Below are positions 1 through 5,563 of a stretch of DNA of 5,563 bases, one piece after another. The translations under genes were made by a program, and so were the position numbers. Every line of letters starts with the position of its first letter. Position 1 is the first letter of the stretch. The DNA is taken from assembly GCA_002455375.1 (NCBI GenBank), contig DKKR01000072.1:86264-91826 (forward strand). The letters run 5' to 3'. Source of the stretch: Bacteroidetes bacterium UBA6661 (GTDB lineage Bacteria; Bacteroidota; Bacteroidia; AKYH767-A; OLB10). The notes under the pieces were generated by a model. The model made no database searches. It was not told the DNA's origin and worked only from the letters and a program-made list of their open reading frames with translations.

Positions 1-249
1 AAGAAAAAAATCATGAATGCCATTAACCAAAGGTTCTTCTGGACCTACAATCACCATGTCAATTTTCTTTTCAAGCACAGTTTTTTTGATGTGGTCAAAA
101 TCATTCACACTACCCGAAATGTTTGTTCCCAACTGCAAAGTTCCTGCATTGCCCGGCATAATATATAAGTGTTTCAGCAATGCACTCTCACTCAATTTCT
201 GTGCAAATGCATGTTCGCGCCCACCTGATCCAAGCAATAAAATATTCAT
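1..249 (-). CDS. purD: Phosphoribosylamine-glycine ligase (GAR synthetase), N-terminal part, cut by window edge
   Basis: PurD joins glycine to 5-phosphoribosylamine with ATP, the second step of de novo purine synthesis in the cytoplasm. Only the first 83 residues lie in the window; the family is usually about 420-430 residues, so the rest continues beyond position 1. The N terminus reads MNILLLGSGGREHA, the classic PurD opening with the glycine-rich turn at residues 7-10 and REHA at 11-14. PGNAG follows at 32-36 and VGPEEPLVNGI at 68-78, matching the family's VGPExPLVxGI motif. The ATG at 249-247 is chosen because the family motif starts a few residues after it. No Shine-Dalgarno sequence is seen upstream. 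The gene diverges from the lptC cluster. The frame is open and intact throughout the visible part. The family assignment is secure. Confidence 0.95.
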   Translation of the reverse strand, partial: MNILLLGSGGREHAFAQKLSESALLKHLYIMPGNAGTLQLGTNISGSVNDFDHIKKTVLEKKIDMVIVGPEEPLVNGIHDFFL

Positions 250-442
250 GCTAAATTTCTTTCTGCAATGATAAATAAATATGGTGTAATGTAACGTTTG
301 TTCATTGGCTGCCTTTTTATCGTGCCGAAAGGACATATTCCTTATTAACACCGGAAGCTGCCAATAACTGATTTTTTTACCTTATTTTTATGCCGAAGAA
401 ATTTAAGAAACCACTTTTTTATAAAAGCAAAATAAACATTTG
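250..442. other. Divergent intergenic region between purD and the DUF1569-lptC cluster
   Basis: These 193 bases separate two divergent genes and should hold both promoters. No convincing open reading frame or RNA gene is seen. On the plus strand the best -7 candidate is TATTTTTA at 383-390, one mismatch from TAnnTTTG and without a -33 partner. Two similar stretches ending in TGCCGAA occur at 314-329 and 385-397, each preceded by TTTTTAT; the first has three extra bases. A short AAGGA/TCCTT inverted repeat spans 329-343. None of these is strong enough to name as a regulatory site. Confidence 0.5.
266..273 (-). promoter_or_regulatory. Possible -7 promoter box for purD
   Basis: On the minus strand this reads TATCATTG, one mismatch from the Bacteroidota -7 consensus TAnnTTTG. 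It lies 16 bases upstream of the purD ATG. No TTTG-like -33 element is found 19-20 bases further upstream (the place holds CGTT). One mismatch in AT-rich DNA could easily be chance, so this is a weak call. Confidence 0.25.
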
Positions 443-895
443 ATGAGCAGCCTTTTTAATAAGCAAGATGGCGAAAAAATAATTGAACGCATAGCAACTC
501 TTCAATCGGGACAAAAACCTAATTGGGGTACTATGTCGGTGGAGCAAATGTTGCTGCATTGCCAGCAACCATTTAAAGTGGCGTTTGAAGAGTTGAAACT
601 TAAACGCAGCCTGGTGGCTAAACTTTTTGGAGGGATAGCAAAAAAATCGGTCATGAGTGATAAACCTTTTAAAGAAAACCTGCCTACGGCAACAGAATTT
701 AAAACCAATCACCTGAATCCGCAATTTGAAACAGAAAAGAAAAACCTCATTGCCTGTATTCAGAAATTTCAGTCTGCCGGACCCGAAGGCATAACGCAGC
801 AGCCACATCCTTTTTTTGGTAAAATGACAGGCAAAGAGTGGGATACACTTCAGTACAAACACCTCGATCATCATTTAAGACAATTTGGCGCATGA
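443..895 (+). CDS. DUF1569 family protein, DinB/YfiT-like four-helix fold
   Basis: This 150-residue protein matches my memory of the DUF1569 family, a branch of the DinB-like four-helix-bundle superfamily that often binds a divalent metal through three histidines. Its biochemical function is unknown. Visible marks are MSVEQMLLHC at 31-40, HPFFGKMTGKEW at 122-133 and YKHLDHHLRQFG at 138-149. H39, H122 and H140/H143/H144 could form the metal site, but this is inference. There is no signal peptide or membrane segment, so it is probably cytoplasmic. The ATG at 443 is preferred over the TTG directly before it at 440. No Shine-Dalgarno sequence is present; the upstream DNA is A-rich. Its TGA stop overlaps the lptC ATG by four bases, suggesting translational coupling. 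DinB-like proteins include bacillithiol- or mycothiol-dependent transferases, which is another possible role. Confidence 0.85.
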   Translation: MSSLFNKQDGEKIIERIATLQSGQKPNWGTMSVEQMLLHCQQPFKVAFEELKLKRSLVAKLFGGIAKKSVMSDKPFKENLPTATEFKTNHLNPQFETEKKNLIACIQKFQSAGPEGITQQPHPFFGKMTGKEWDTLQYKHLDHHLRQFGA

Positions 896-1452
896 AATTA
901 AGGTTCATACCTGTGGTTTTTATAATATCTTTGCTTATGATGTCGTGCGAAAATGATATAGAGCAAGTGAAATTAGTAACAGGGAATGTTGTTGAACCTA
1001 TTGAAAGTGCCAAAGGACTTGAAATTTTATACAGCGACTCGGGCAAAGTAAAAGTGCGCATATCAGCAGGAGAAATGAATCGTTATTTGCAACCCAAGCC
1101 AATCACAGAAATGCCTAAAGGTGTTAAGATTGATTTTTTTGATGATAACCTGAAGGTAACTTCCACACTGACAAGTGACTATGCCTTGCGTGACGATTTT
1201 AATAAAAACATGGAGGCAAAAAAGAACGTAGAGGTGGTTAATGTTAAAGGAGAAAAGTTAATGACTGAATATTTAAAATGGGATGAAAAAACCGGACTGA
1301 TTTCCTCACCAGAATTTGTAAAGATAATTACTGCCGATGAAATTATTTATGGCAACGGTTTTGAGTCAAATCAGGATTTCAGCCGCTATAAAATATTTAA
1401 TATCAAAGGCATTATTAACCTGAAGAAAAATGAAAATACTGAGAATACTTGA
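892..1452 (+). CDS. lptC: LPS export system periplasmic component LptC, lipoprotein form
   Basis: LptC passes lipopolysaccharide from the LptBFG inner-membrane transporter to LptA in the periplasm. The 186-residue product has a short signal peptide (basic MKLR, then a hydrophobic stretch) ending in LLMMSC, so C19 is the likely lipidated residue. E. coli LptC instead keeps an uncleaved membrane anchor; the lipoprotein form is usual in Bacteroidota. The mature part resembles the LptC/OstA beta-jellyroll: YSDSGKVKVRISAGEM at 47-62, MPKGVKIDFFDD at 74-85, SDYALRDD at 95-102, and a later region around KGEKLMTEYLKWDEKTG at 119-135. The ATG at 892 is chosen because the signal peptide starts there; an in-frame start at 838 would lie inside the upstream gene and bury the signal peptide. 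It overlaps the preceding gene by 4 bases and the next by 23. Family call is good, made from pattern rather than alignment. Confidence 0.85.
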   Translation: MKLRFIPVVFIISLLMMSCENDIEQVKLVTGNVVEPIESAKGLEILYSDSGKVKVRISAGEMNRYLQPKPITEMPKGVKIDFFDDNLKVTSTLTSDYALRDDFNKNMEAKKNVEVVNVKGEKLMTEYLKWDEKTGLISSPEFVKIITADEIIYGNGFESNQDFSRYKIFNIKGIINLKKNENTENT

Positions 1453-1627
1453 GATATCATGGCTGATAATAGCCATTGGTTCATTATGTGCCGGAATCTA
1501 CAAACTGATTTCAGCAGGACTAAACCAAGCTGTATTTATTTTTGCAATTTCTATTATTGCATTTGTTTTTTTTATGATAAGACGAAAACAAAGAATTTCA
1601 ATGGAGAAACAGAATGCATCACGATAA
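1430..1627 (+). CDS. Small two-helix membrane protein of unknown function
   Basis: The 65-residue product has two predicted membrane helices, about residues 9-29 and 34-50, joined by a very short turn (GLNQ), followed by a basic RRKQR patch at 51-55 and a polar tail. By the positive-inside rule both ends would face the cytoplasm. I do not recognise a named family. Its ATG lies inside the last codons of lptC, giving a 23-base overlap in another frame, and A-rich DNA (GAAGAAAA) precedes it. Coding is supported by the well-formed hydrophobic pattern and by its tight fit between two same-strand genes. A competing frame at 1459-1665 gives a Cys- and Phe-rich sequence without sensible features and is taken as a shadow. 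A role near the LPS export machinery is only a guess from context. Confidence 0.7.
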   Translation: MKILRILEISWLIIAIGSLCAGIYKLISAGLNQAVFIFAISIIAFVFFMIRRKQRISMEKQNASR

Positions 1628-1628
1628 T

Positions 1629-1636
1629 TACTTTTG
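1629..1636 (+). promoter_or_regulatory. Possible internal promoter -7 box before the CorC/CNNM gene
   Basis: TACTTTTG matches the Bacteroidota -7 consensus TAnnTTTG at every fixed position. It starts two bases after the stop of the small membrane protein and ends 28 bases before the ATG at 1665. No TTTG -33 element is seen at 1606-1609 (GAAA). It could let the downstream gene be transcribed separately, or be chance. Confidence 0.35.
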
Positions 1637-1664
1637 CATCACTAATTTCAACTAAATTCTATTA

Positions 1665-2948
1665 ATGATTTCCGACTTTCTTCCTGCCATAGTTGCATCA
1701 CTTGCTTTTGTTGCATTTTATTCAGGAATAGAAATTGCCTACCTTTCAAGCAACAAATTTAAAATAGAGCTCGACAGCAAGCAAGGCAAATGGAGTGGCA
1801 AAATTTTATCCTATTTCAGCAAATCGCCTTCACGTTTTATCTGCACCATACTTGTAGGTCTTAATATTTCATTGGTAATTTATGGTACCAACATGAGTGG
1901 TTTGCTCAACCCCTATTTGCAAAAGTGGTTGCCACAGCAACTTAATAGTGAAATTGGTCGTTTGATAATCGAAACATTAATAACCACTTTCTTTCTGCTT
2001 TTGGCAGGAGAGTTTTTGCCTAAAATATTATTCAACATAAACCCAAACGATACTTTAAATTTTTTTAGCGGGTTTATTTGGCTCAGTTATATTATTCTTT
2101 TCCCATTAGTTTGGTTAATTTTAAAACTTGCCCACTTTCTGTTGCGCAATGTTTTTAAAGTAGATTTTATAGAAGAGGCTACCGGCTTTGGTCGTGTTGA
2201 CCTGGATAATTTTATTGAAGAAATTAGTGAAAATTCAGGTGGCAAGAGCGAATATAATAAAGAAATTCAGATGTTTCAGAATGCACTCGATTTTGATAGT
2301 TTGAAAGTGCGTCAGTGCATGATACCACGCAATGAAATTATTTCCCTCAGTAGTAAGGAGTCGGTAGAAACGTTAAGAAAGAAGTTTGTTGAAACAGGAC
2401 TTTCCAAAATAATGATTTATCAGGACACAAAAGATAACATTGTTGGATTTGTGCATAGCTATGAAATGTTTAAGAATCCCGAGAGCATTATGTCAGTGCT
2501 GCTGCCTGTATCCATTTTTCCGGAGACATTGCCCGCACGTGAGTTGCTTACACATCTTACCACAAACCATCGCAGTGTTGCCATTGTTGTTGATGAATAC
2601 GGTACTACTTCAGGCATGGTAACCATTGAAGATATTATTGAAGAAATTTTTGGTGAAATTGATGATGAGCATGACATTGATGTTTATCTGGAACAGAAAA
2701 TTTCTGAAACAGAATTTTTATTTGCCGGACGCCTTGAGGTTGACTATCTGAATCAGAAATACAATCTTATGCTTCCGGAATCAGAATTGTTTACCACCTT
2801 AGCTGGGCTTATTTTTAATCATCTTGAAGATATTCCGAATGTGAAAGAGCAGTTTACCATTGGCAATTATAAACTAACTGTTGAACAGGTAAGTGGAAAT
2901 AAAATAGAGCAGGTAAGACTGATAATTTTAGATAATACCGAAACCTAA
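1665..2948 (+). CDS. CNNM/CBS-domain membrane protein, hemolysin C/CorC family
   Basis: The 427-residue protein has the full family layout: a CNNM (DUF21) membrane domain at about 1-190 with helices near 5-27, 58-80, 103-122 and 132-158; a CBS pair at about 210-335; and a CorC_HlyC domain at about 345-425. Marks include SGIEIAYLSSNKFKIEL at 20-36, GEFLPK at 115-120, VRQCMIPRNE at 215-224 and VDEYGTTSGMVTIEDIIEEI at 309-328, followed by FGEIDDEHD. Relatives are linked to Mg2+ or Co2+ efflux and resistance, with the CBS pair binding adenine nucleotides; the old hemolysin name is unproven. It lies in the inner membrane. Bacteroidota GldE, a gliding-motility protein, has the same layout, but the lptC neighbourhood argues for the general paralogue. 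The ATG at 1665 fits the start of the first helix. It converges on the purF-like gene 8 bases downstream. Confidence 0.92.
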   Translation: MISDFLPAIVASLAFVAFYSGIEIAYLSSNKFKIELDSKQGKWSGKILSYFSKSPSRFICTILVGLNISLVIYGTNMSGLLNPYLQKWLPQQLNSEIGRLIIETLITTFFLLLAGEFLPKILFNINPNDTLNFFSGFIWLSYIILFPLVWLILKLAHFLLRNVFKVDFIEEATGFGRVDLDNFIEEISENSGGKSEYNKEIQMFQNALDFDSLKVRQCMIPRNEIISLSSKESVETLRKKFVETGLSKIMIYQDTKDNIVGFVHSYEMFKNPESIMSVLLPVSIFPETLPARELLTHLTTNHRSVAIVVDEYGTTSGMVTIEDIIEEIFGEIDDEHDIDVYLEQKISETEFLFAGRLEVDYLNQKYNLMLPESELFTTLAGLIFNHLEDIPNVKEQFTIGNYKLTVEQVSGNKIEQVRLIILDNTET

Positions 2949-2956
2949 ATTTCCTT

Positions 2957-4858
2957 TTAATAGGCTCTTGTATTGATTCCCTGCATGTAGTTAATGAAAG
3001 CTTTGCTCACCACCTTATTACCACCGGGTGTTGGATAGTTTCCTGTAAAATACCAATCACCTTTATTATGCGGACAAGCTGTATGCAGGTCTTCTATTTT
3101 CTGAAAAATTATTTCTACATCAGCTTTGCAGTCTTCGGGTTTTAGCATAGAAGTGATTTTTGTCGAAAGTTGTTCAGGTGAAAAAGGTTTATATAAATCA
3201 CGCACATAATTTTTCATTTCGTTTACACCCAATTCAAGTTGTTGCTTGCAATGCATGTAGGTTTCTTCAATAATATGTTCCATATTATTTTCTTCAAGCA
3301 ATGCAATAGCTGCTTTGAAAGCACACAGGTCACCGATTTTTGCCATGTCAATACCATAACAATCAGGATAGCGTATCTGTGGTGCTGATGAAACAATAAT
3401 TATTTTCTTTGGACCTAAACGATCAAGCATTCTGATGATAGAATTTTTTAATGTTGTGCCACGCACAATGCTATCGTCTATAACCACCAAATTGTCTATG
3501 CCTTTTCTGATGGTGCCATAGGTAATATCATAAACATGTGTCACCATATCGCTGCGGTCATCATCATTGGTAATAAAAGTACGCAGCTTGGCATCTTTAA
3601 TTGCTATTTTCTCAAATCTTGGTTTAATGGAAAGAATTTCATTGAGCTTTTCATCAGAAATTTCTTTTCCTAAAGATTTTAGTTTTTTCTTCTTTACTTC
3701 ACGCAAATAGTCTTCCATGCCCTGCATCATGCCATAAAAAGCAACTTCTGCAGTGTTAGGAATAAAGGAGAAAACAGTGTTTCTTAAATCGTTGTCAACA
3801 GCAGGCAAAATACTTTTGCATAGCAGACGTCCTAACTCTTTTCTTTCCTGATAAATTTCTGCATCGCTGCCTCTTGAAAAATATATTCTTTCAAACGAAC
3901 ATGATTTGCGTTCAACAGGTTCTTTAATGCAAGGCATTGAAATGTTCCCGTTTTTTTTCATTACTAATGCATGTCCGGGTTTTATTTCGGTAATGTCGCT
4001 GAACGATAAATTAAATGCTGTTTGTATGGCCGGACGTTCACTGGCTACTACTACAACTTCATTGTCGGCATACATATATGCAGGACGAATTCCTGCAGGA
4101 TCGCGCAACACAAAGGCATCACCATGACCCATCATGCCGCAGATAACATAGCCGCCATCCCATTTTTTTGAAGATTGTTTAAGGATACTTTCCACGTCAA
4201 GATGCTCGGCAATGAGCGGTGAAATATCTTGTTTGGAAAAACCTTTCTCTTTAAATGAATAATATAATCTTTCATTTTCTTCGTCAAGGTAGTGACCGAT
4301 GTTTTCCATTACGGTAACCGTGTCGGCTTTTTCTTTTGGATGCTGACCAATACGAATCAGATTTTCAAACAACTCATCAACATTGGTCATATTAAAATTT
4401 CCGGCCACAACAAGGTTGCGTGTCATCCAATTGTTTTGTCGCAAAAAAGGATGACAGGCTTCAATACCATTGCCACCATAGGTGCCATAACGCAAATGTC
4501 CCATCCACACCTCACCACTGAAGGCAAGATGTTTCTTCATCCATGCAGTATCACTCAGTTTGGATTCGTCACCATTAACATCAGCTTTAAACTTATTGTA
4601 GATTCTTGAAAAGATATCCTGAATGGCATGTTTGTCGTTGGAACGGTAGCGACTGATATATCGTGTTCCGGGTTCGGCATCAAATTTAATGTTGGCAACA
4701 CCGGCACCATCCTGTCCGCGGTTGTGTTGTTTCTCCATCAGCAGATAGAGTTTGTTTAATGCATAAAAAGGTGTGCCGTATTTTTTATGGTAATAGTCAA
4801 GGGGCTTTAATAGCCTTATCATGGCTACGCCACATTCGTGATGAAGGATATCTGACAT
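2957..4858 (-). CDS. purF: Amidophosphoribosyltransferase, long Bacteroidota form
   Basis: PurF makes 5-phosphoribosylamine from PRPP and glutamine, the committing step of purine synthesis. This 633-residue form exceeds the usual ~470-505. An N-terminal class II glutaminase domain holds C9, presumably exposed by removal of an 8-residue propeptide, RGQDGAG at 48-54, GHLRYGTYG at 120-128 and the DPAGIRPAY strand at 253-261. The PRTase domain shows YFSRGSDAEIYQER at 326-339 and the PRPP loop VVIDDSIVRGTT at 458-469, then SSAPQIRYPDCYGID at 490-504. The tail ends in YFTGNYPTPGG (603-613), like FTGKYPT of Bacillus PurF. Oddities are F155 where the oxyanion-hole glycine normally sits, a Lys-rich insertion near 380-420, and no CxxC before FTG. 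The ATG at 4858 is preferred to an in-frame GTG at 4891, which would read through the promoter box. It could be a PurF paralogue rather than the only PurF. Confidence 0.85.
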   Translation of the reverse strand: MSDILHHECGVAMIRLLKPLDYYHKKYGTPFYALNKLYLLMEKQHNRGQDGAGVANIKFDAEPGTRYISRYRSNDKHAIQDIFSRIYNKFKADVNGDESKLSDTAWMKKHLAFSGEVWMGHLRYGTYGGNGIEACHPFLRQNNWMTRNLVVAGNFNMTNVDELFENLIRIGQHPKEKADTVTVMENIGHYLDEENERLYYSFKEKGFSKQDISPLIAEHLDVESILKQSSKKWDGGYVICGMMGHGDAFVLRDPAGIRPAYMYADNEVVVVASERPAIQTAFNLSFSDITEIKPGHALVMKKNGNISMPCIKEPVERKSCSFERIYFSRGSDAEIYQERKELGRLLCKSILPAVDNDLRNTVFSFIPNTAEVAFYGMMQGMEDYLREVKKKKLKSLGKEISDEKLNEILSIKPRFEKIAIKDAKLRTFITNDDDRSDMVTHVYDITYGTIRKGIDNLVVIDDSIVRGTTLKNSIIRMLDRLGPKKIIIVSSAPQIRYPDCYGIDMAKIGDLCAFKAAIALLEENNMEHIIEETYMHCKQQLELGVNEMKNYVRDLYKPFSPEQLSTKITSMLKPEDCKADVEIIFQKIEDLHTACPHNKGDWYFTGNYPTPGGNKVVSKAFINYMQGINTRAY

Positions 4859-4865
4859 GAAGCTA

Positions 4866-4873
4866 CAAAGATA
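4866..4873 (-). promoter_or_regulatory. Likely -7 promoter box of the purF-like gene
   Basis: On the minus strand this reads TATCTTTG, a full match to the Bacteroidota -7 consensus TAnnTTTG. It ends only 7 bases before the purF ATG (TAGCTTC between). About 19-20 bases further upstream, at 4893-4897, GTTGC gives a partial -33 TTTG match. Transcription would start within a few bases of the ATG, giving a very short or absent leader, in line with the lack of a Shine-Dalgarno sequence. Confidence 0.6.
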
Positions 4874-4915
4874 TAGCAAAAATGAGTACACGGCAACATG
4901 CCATTACTTAATTTT

Positions 4916-4961
4916 TGTCATTTAGGATATAGAGATGACAGTAGGCAACAACATCTGTCAT
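4916..4961. promoter_or_regulatory. Three alternating TGTCAT elements, possible operator
   Basis: TGTCAT occurs at 4916-4921 and 4956-4961, and its complement ATGACA at 4935-4940. The centres are 19 and 21 bases apart, close to two helical turns each, so all three would face the same side of the DNA. The second and third copies extend to a perfect 8-base inverted repeat, GATGACAG at 4934-4941 and CTGTCATC at 4955-4962, with a 13-base loop. They lie about 40-90 bases upstream of the likely purF -7 box. There is no T-run after the hairpin on either strand, so an intrinsic terminator for the upstream kinase gene is less likely than a protein-binding site. No known regulator is assigned. Confidence 0.35.
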
Positions 4962-4976
4962 CAGAAATTTAATACC

Positions 4977-4992
4977 GTTAAAGAAAATTAAC
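4977..4992. repeat. Short AT-rich inverted repeat downstream of the kinase gene
   Basis: GTTAA at 4977-4981 and TTAAC at 4988-4992 are complementary with a 6-base A-rich loop. It sits 25 bases past the kinase stop codon. The stem is short and weak and no T-run follows directly, so it could be a minor terminator element or chance. Confidence 0.2.
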
Positions 4993-5017
4993 AAACCCAA
5001 CCTTCGTAGAAGTAATG

Positions 5018-5563
5018 TTACTTATGAAGCTGAAATATAAACTCGAGGCCACCGTCTTTTCTGGTTTTTGCAGAAATTGTTCCGCCATGGAGGGTAACCG
5101 CATTTTTTACAATTGAAAGCCCAAGTCCGGACCCACCTGTTTCTCTGGTTCTGCCTTCATCTACTCTGTAAAACCGCTCAAAAATTCGAGGCAGGTGCTT
5201 TTCATCCGAAATCCCGACTCCGGTGTCGGCAAATGAAAAATAATAATAATTTTTATCTTCTTTAAGCAGCGTTAAAAAGATACTTATGTCTTTGCCGGCA
5301 TACCGAATGGCATTGTCAAATAAATTTTTAAAAATTGATTTTATTAAACTTTCATTTGCATTGATGATGATTTGCTCAGGCAGCTTCAAGTGTAGCGTAA
5401 TGTTGTTGTCTCGAAGTTGCAGAGCATATTCTTCCTGTATTTTTTTTAAGAGAAAAGAAATGTCAAGTGGGCTCTTTTTAAAGGTATATCCGGCTTCATC
5501 AATCTTATTTATCAGATTCATGTCCTGAACCAACTCGGTTAAGACCTTTGTTTGATTGAATGC
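5018..5563 (-). CDS. Sensor histidine kinase, C-terminal part, PhoR-like, cut by window edge
   Basis: This is the last 181 residues of a two-component sensor kinase that autophosphorylates on a histidine and passes the phosphate to a response regulator. The visible part starts in the second helix of the dimerisation domain (TKVLTELVQDMNLINKID); the phospho-accepting histidine, sensor domain and start codon lie beyond position 5563. The HATPase domain is complete, numbered from the first visible residue: N-box KNLFDNAIRYAG at 79-90, DTGVGISD at 113-120, F-box IFERFYRVDEGRTRETGG at 127-144, and G-box GSGLGLSIVKNAV at 145-157. RVDEGRTRETGGSGLGLSIVK is the pattern typical of PhoR-like kinases, but the signal cannot be told from this part. 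The reading frame stays open to the window edge. Its gene ends 159 bases before purF on the same strand, which has its own likely promoter, so they are probably separate units. Confidence 0.93.
   Translation of the reverse strand, partial: AFNQTKVLTELVQDMNLINKIDEAGYTFKKSPLDISFLLKKIQEEYALQLRDNNITLHLKLPEQIIINANESLIKSIFKNLFDNAIRYAGKDISIFLTLLKEDKNYYYFSFADTGVGISDEKHLPRIFERFYRVDEGRTRETGGSGLGLSIVKNAVTLHGGTISAKTRKDGGLEFIFQLHK

Noticed and set aside
17..271. 84-codon plus-strand open frame
   Set aside because: It lies antisense over purD, whose minus-strand frame carries clear family motifs; the plus-strand product has none.
329..343. AAGGA/TCCTT inverted repeat in the divergent intergenic region
   Set aside because: The arms are only 5 bases with a 5-base loop, there is no T-run, and it has no clear position relative to a promoter; likely chance.
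440..442. TTG as start of the DUF1569 gene
   Set aside because: It is directly followed by an ATG, the more likely start; only one residue differs.
838..891. Upstream in-frame start extending LptC by 18 residues
   Set aside because: It lies inside the DUF1569 gene and would place the signal peptide internally; the ATG at 892 gives a proper lipoprotein signal.
419..1061. Minus-strand open frames over DUF1569 and lptC (419-874, 502-708, 747-1061)
   Set aside because: They are antisense to genes with recognisable families and show no domain or signal of their own.
3906..4609. Plus-strand open frames inside the purF-like gene (3906-4127 and 4292-4609)
   Set aside because: They are shadows of the well-supported minus-strand PurF coding frame.
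4859..4891. GTG start extending the PurF-like protein by 11 residues
   Set aside because: The extension reads through the likely -7 box, and the shorter start leaves an 8-residue propeptide, a normal size before the catalytic Cys.
4892..4902. GGCA-ACA-TGCC mini palindrome near the purF -33 region
   Set aside because: Four-base arms are too short to claim as an operator without comparison to relatives.
4934..4962. GATGACAG/CTGTCATC hairpin as an intrinsic terminator of the kinase gene
   Set aside because: Stem is only 8 bases with a 13-base loop and no T-run follows on the minus strand; a protein-binding site fits better.

Overview
The window looks like chromosomal DNA from a member of the Bacteroidota. 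It is AT-rich, no start codon has a clear Shine-Dalgarno sequence, TAnnTTTG-type -7 promoter boxes occur, LptC is a lipoprotein, and the amidophosphoribosyltransferase is the long ~630-residue type I associate with this phylum. A class such as Flavobacteriia, Chitinophagia or Sphingobacteriia cannot be chosen from the sequence alone. No tRNA, rRNA, CRISPR array, insertion sequence or phage gene is visible.

Layout: (1) Positions 1-249, minus strand: the first 83 codons of purD (GAR synthetase), cut by the window edge. (2) Positions 250-442: a divergent intergenic region. (3) Positions 443-2948, plus strand: a compact four-gene run. It holds a DUF1569/DinB-like protein, lptC (4-base ATGA overlap), a 65-residue two-helix membrane protein (23-base overlap with lptC) and a CNNM/CBS/CorC-type membrane protein, 37 bases further on and possibly with its own promoter. 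(4) Positions 2957-4858, minus strand: a long purF-like gene, meeting the previous run tail to tail with 8 bases between. (5) Positions 4859-5017: an intergenic region with a good -7 promoter box very close to the purF start and three alternating TGTCAT elements about two helical turns apart. (6) Positions 5018-5563, minus strand: the C-terminal part of a PhoR-like sensor histidine kinase, cut by the window edge.

Functionally, two de novo purine enzymes (PurF for the first step, PurD for the second) flank an envelope gene cluster centred on LPS export. These are ordinary conserved families and I do not see a new defence or mobile system. The points most worth a second look are the altered glutaminase and C-terminal motifs of the PurF-like enzyme, the TGTCAT array upstream of it, and the small membrane protein and DUF1569 protein translationally linked to lptC.
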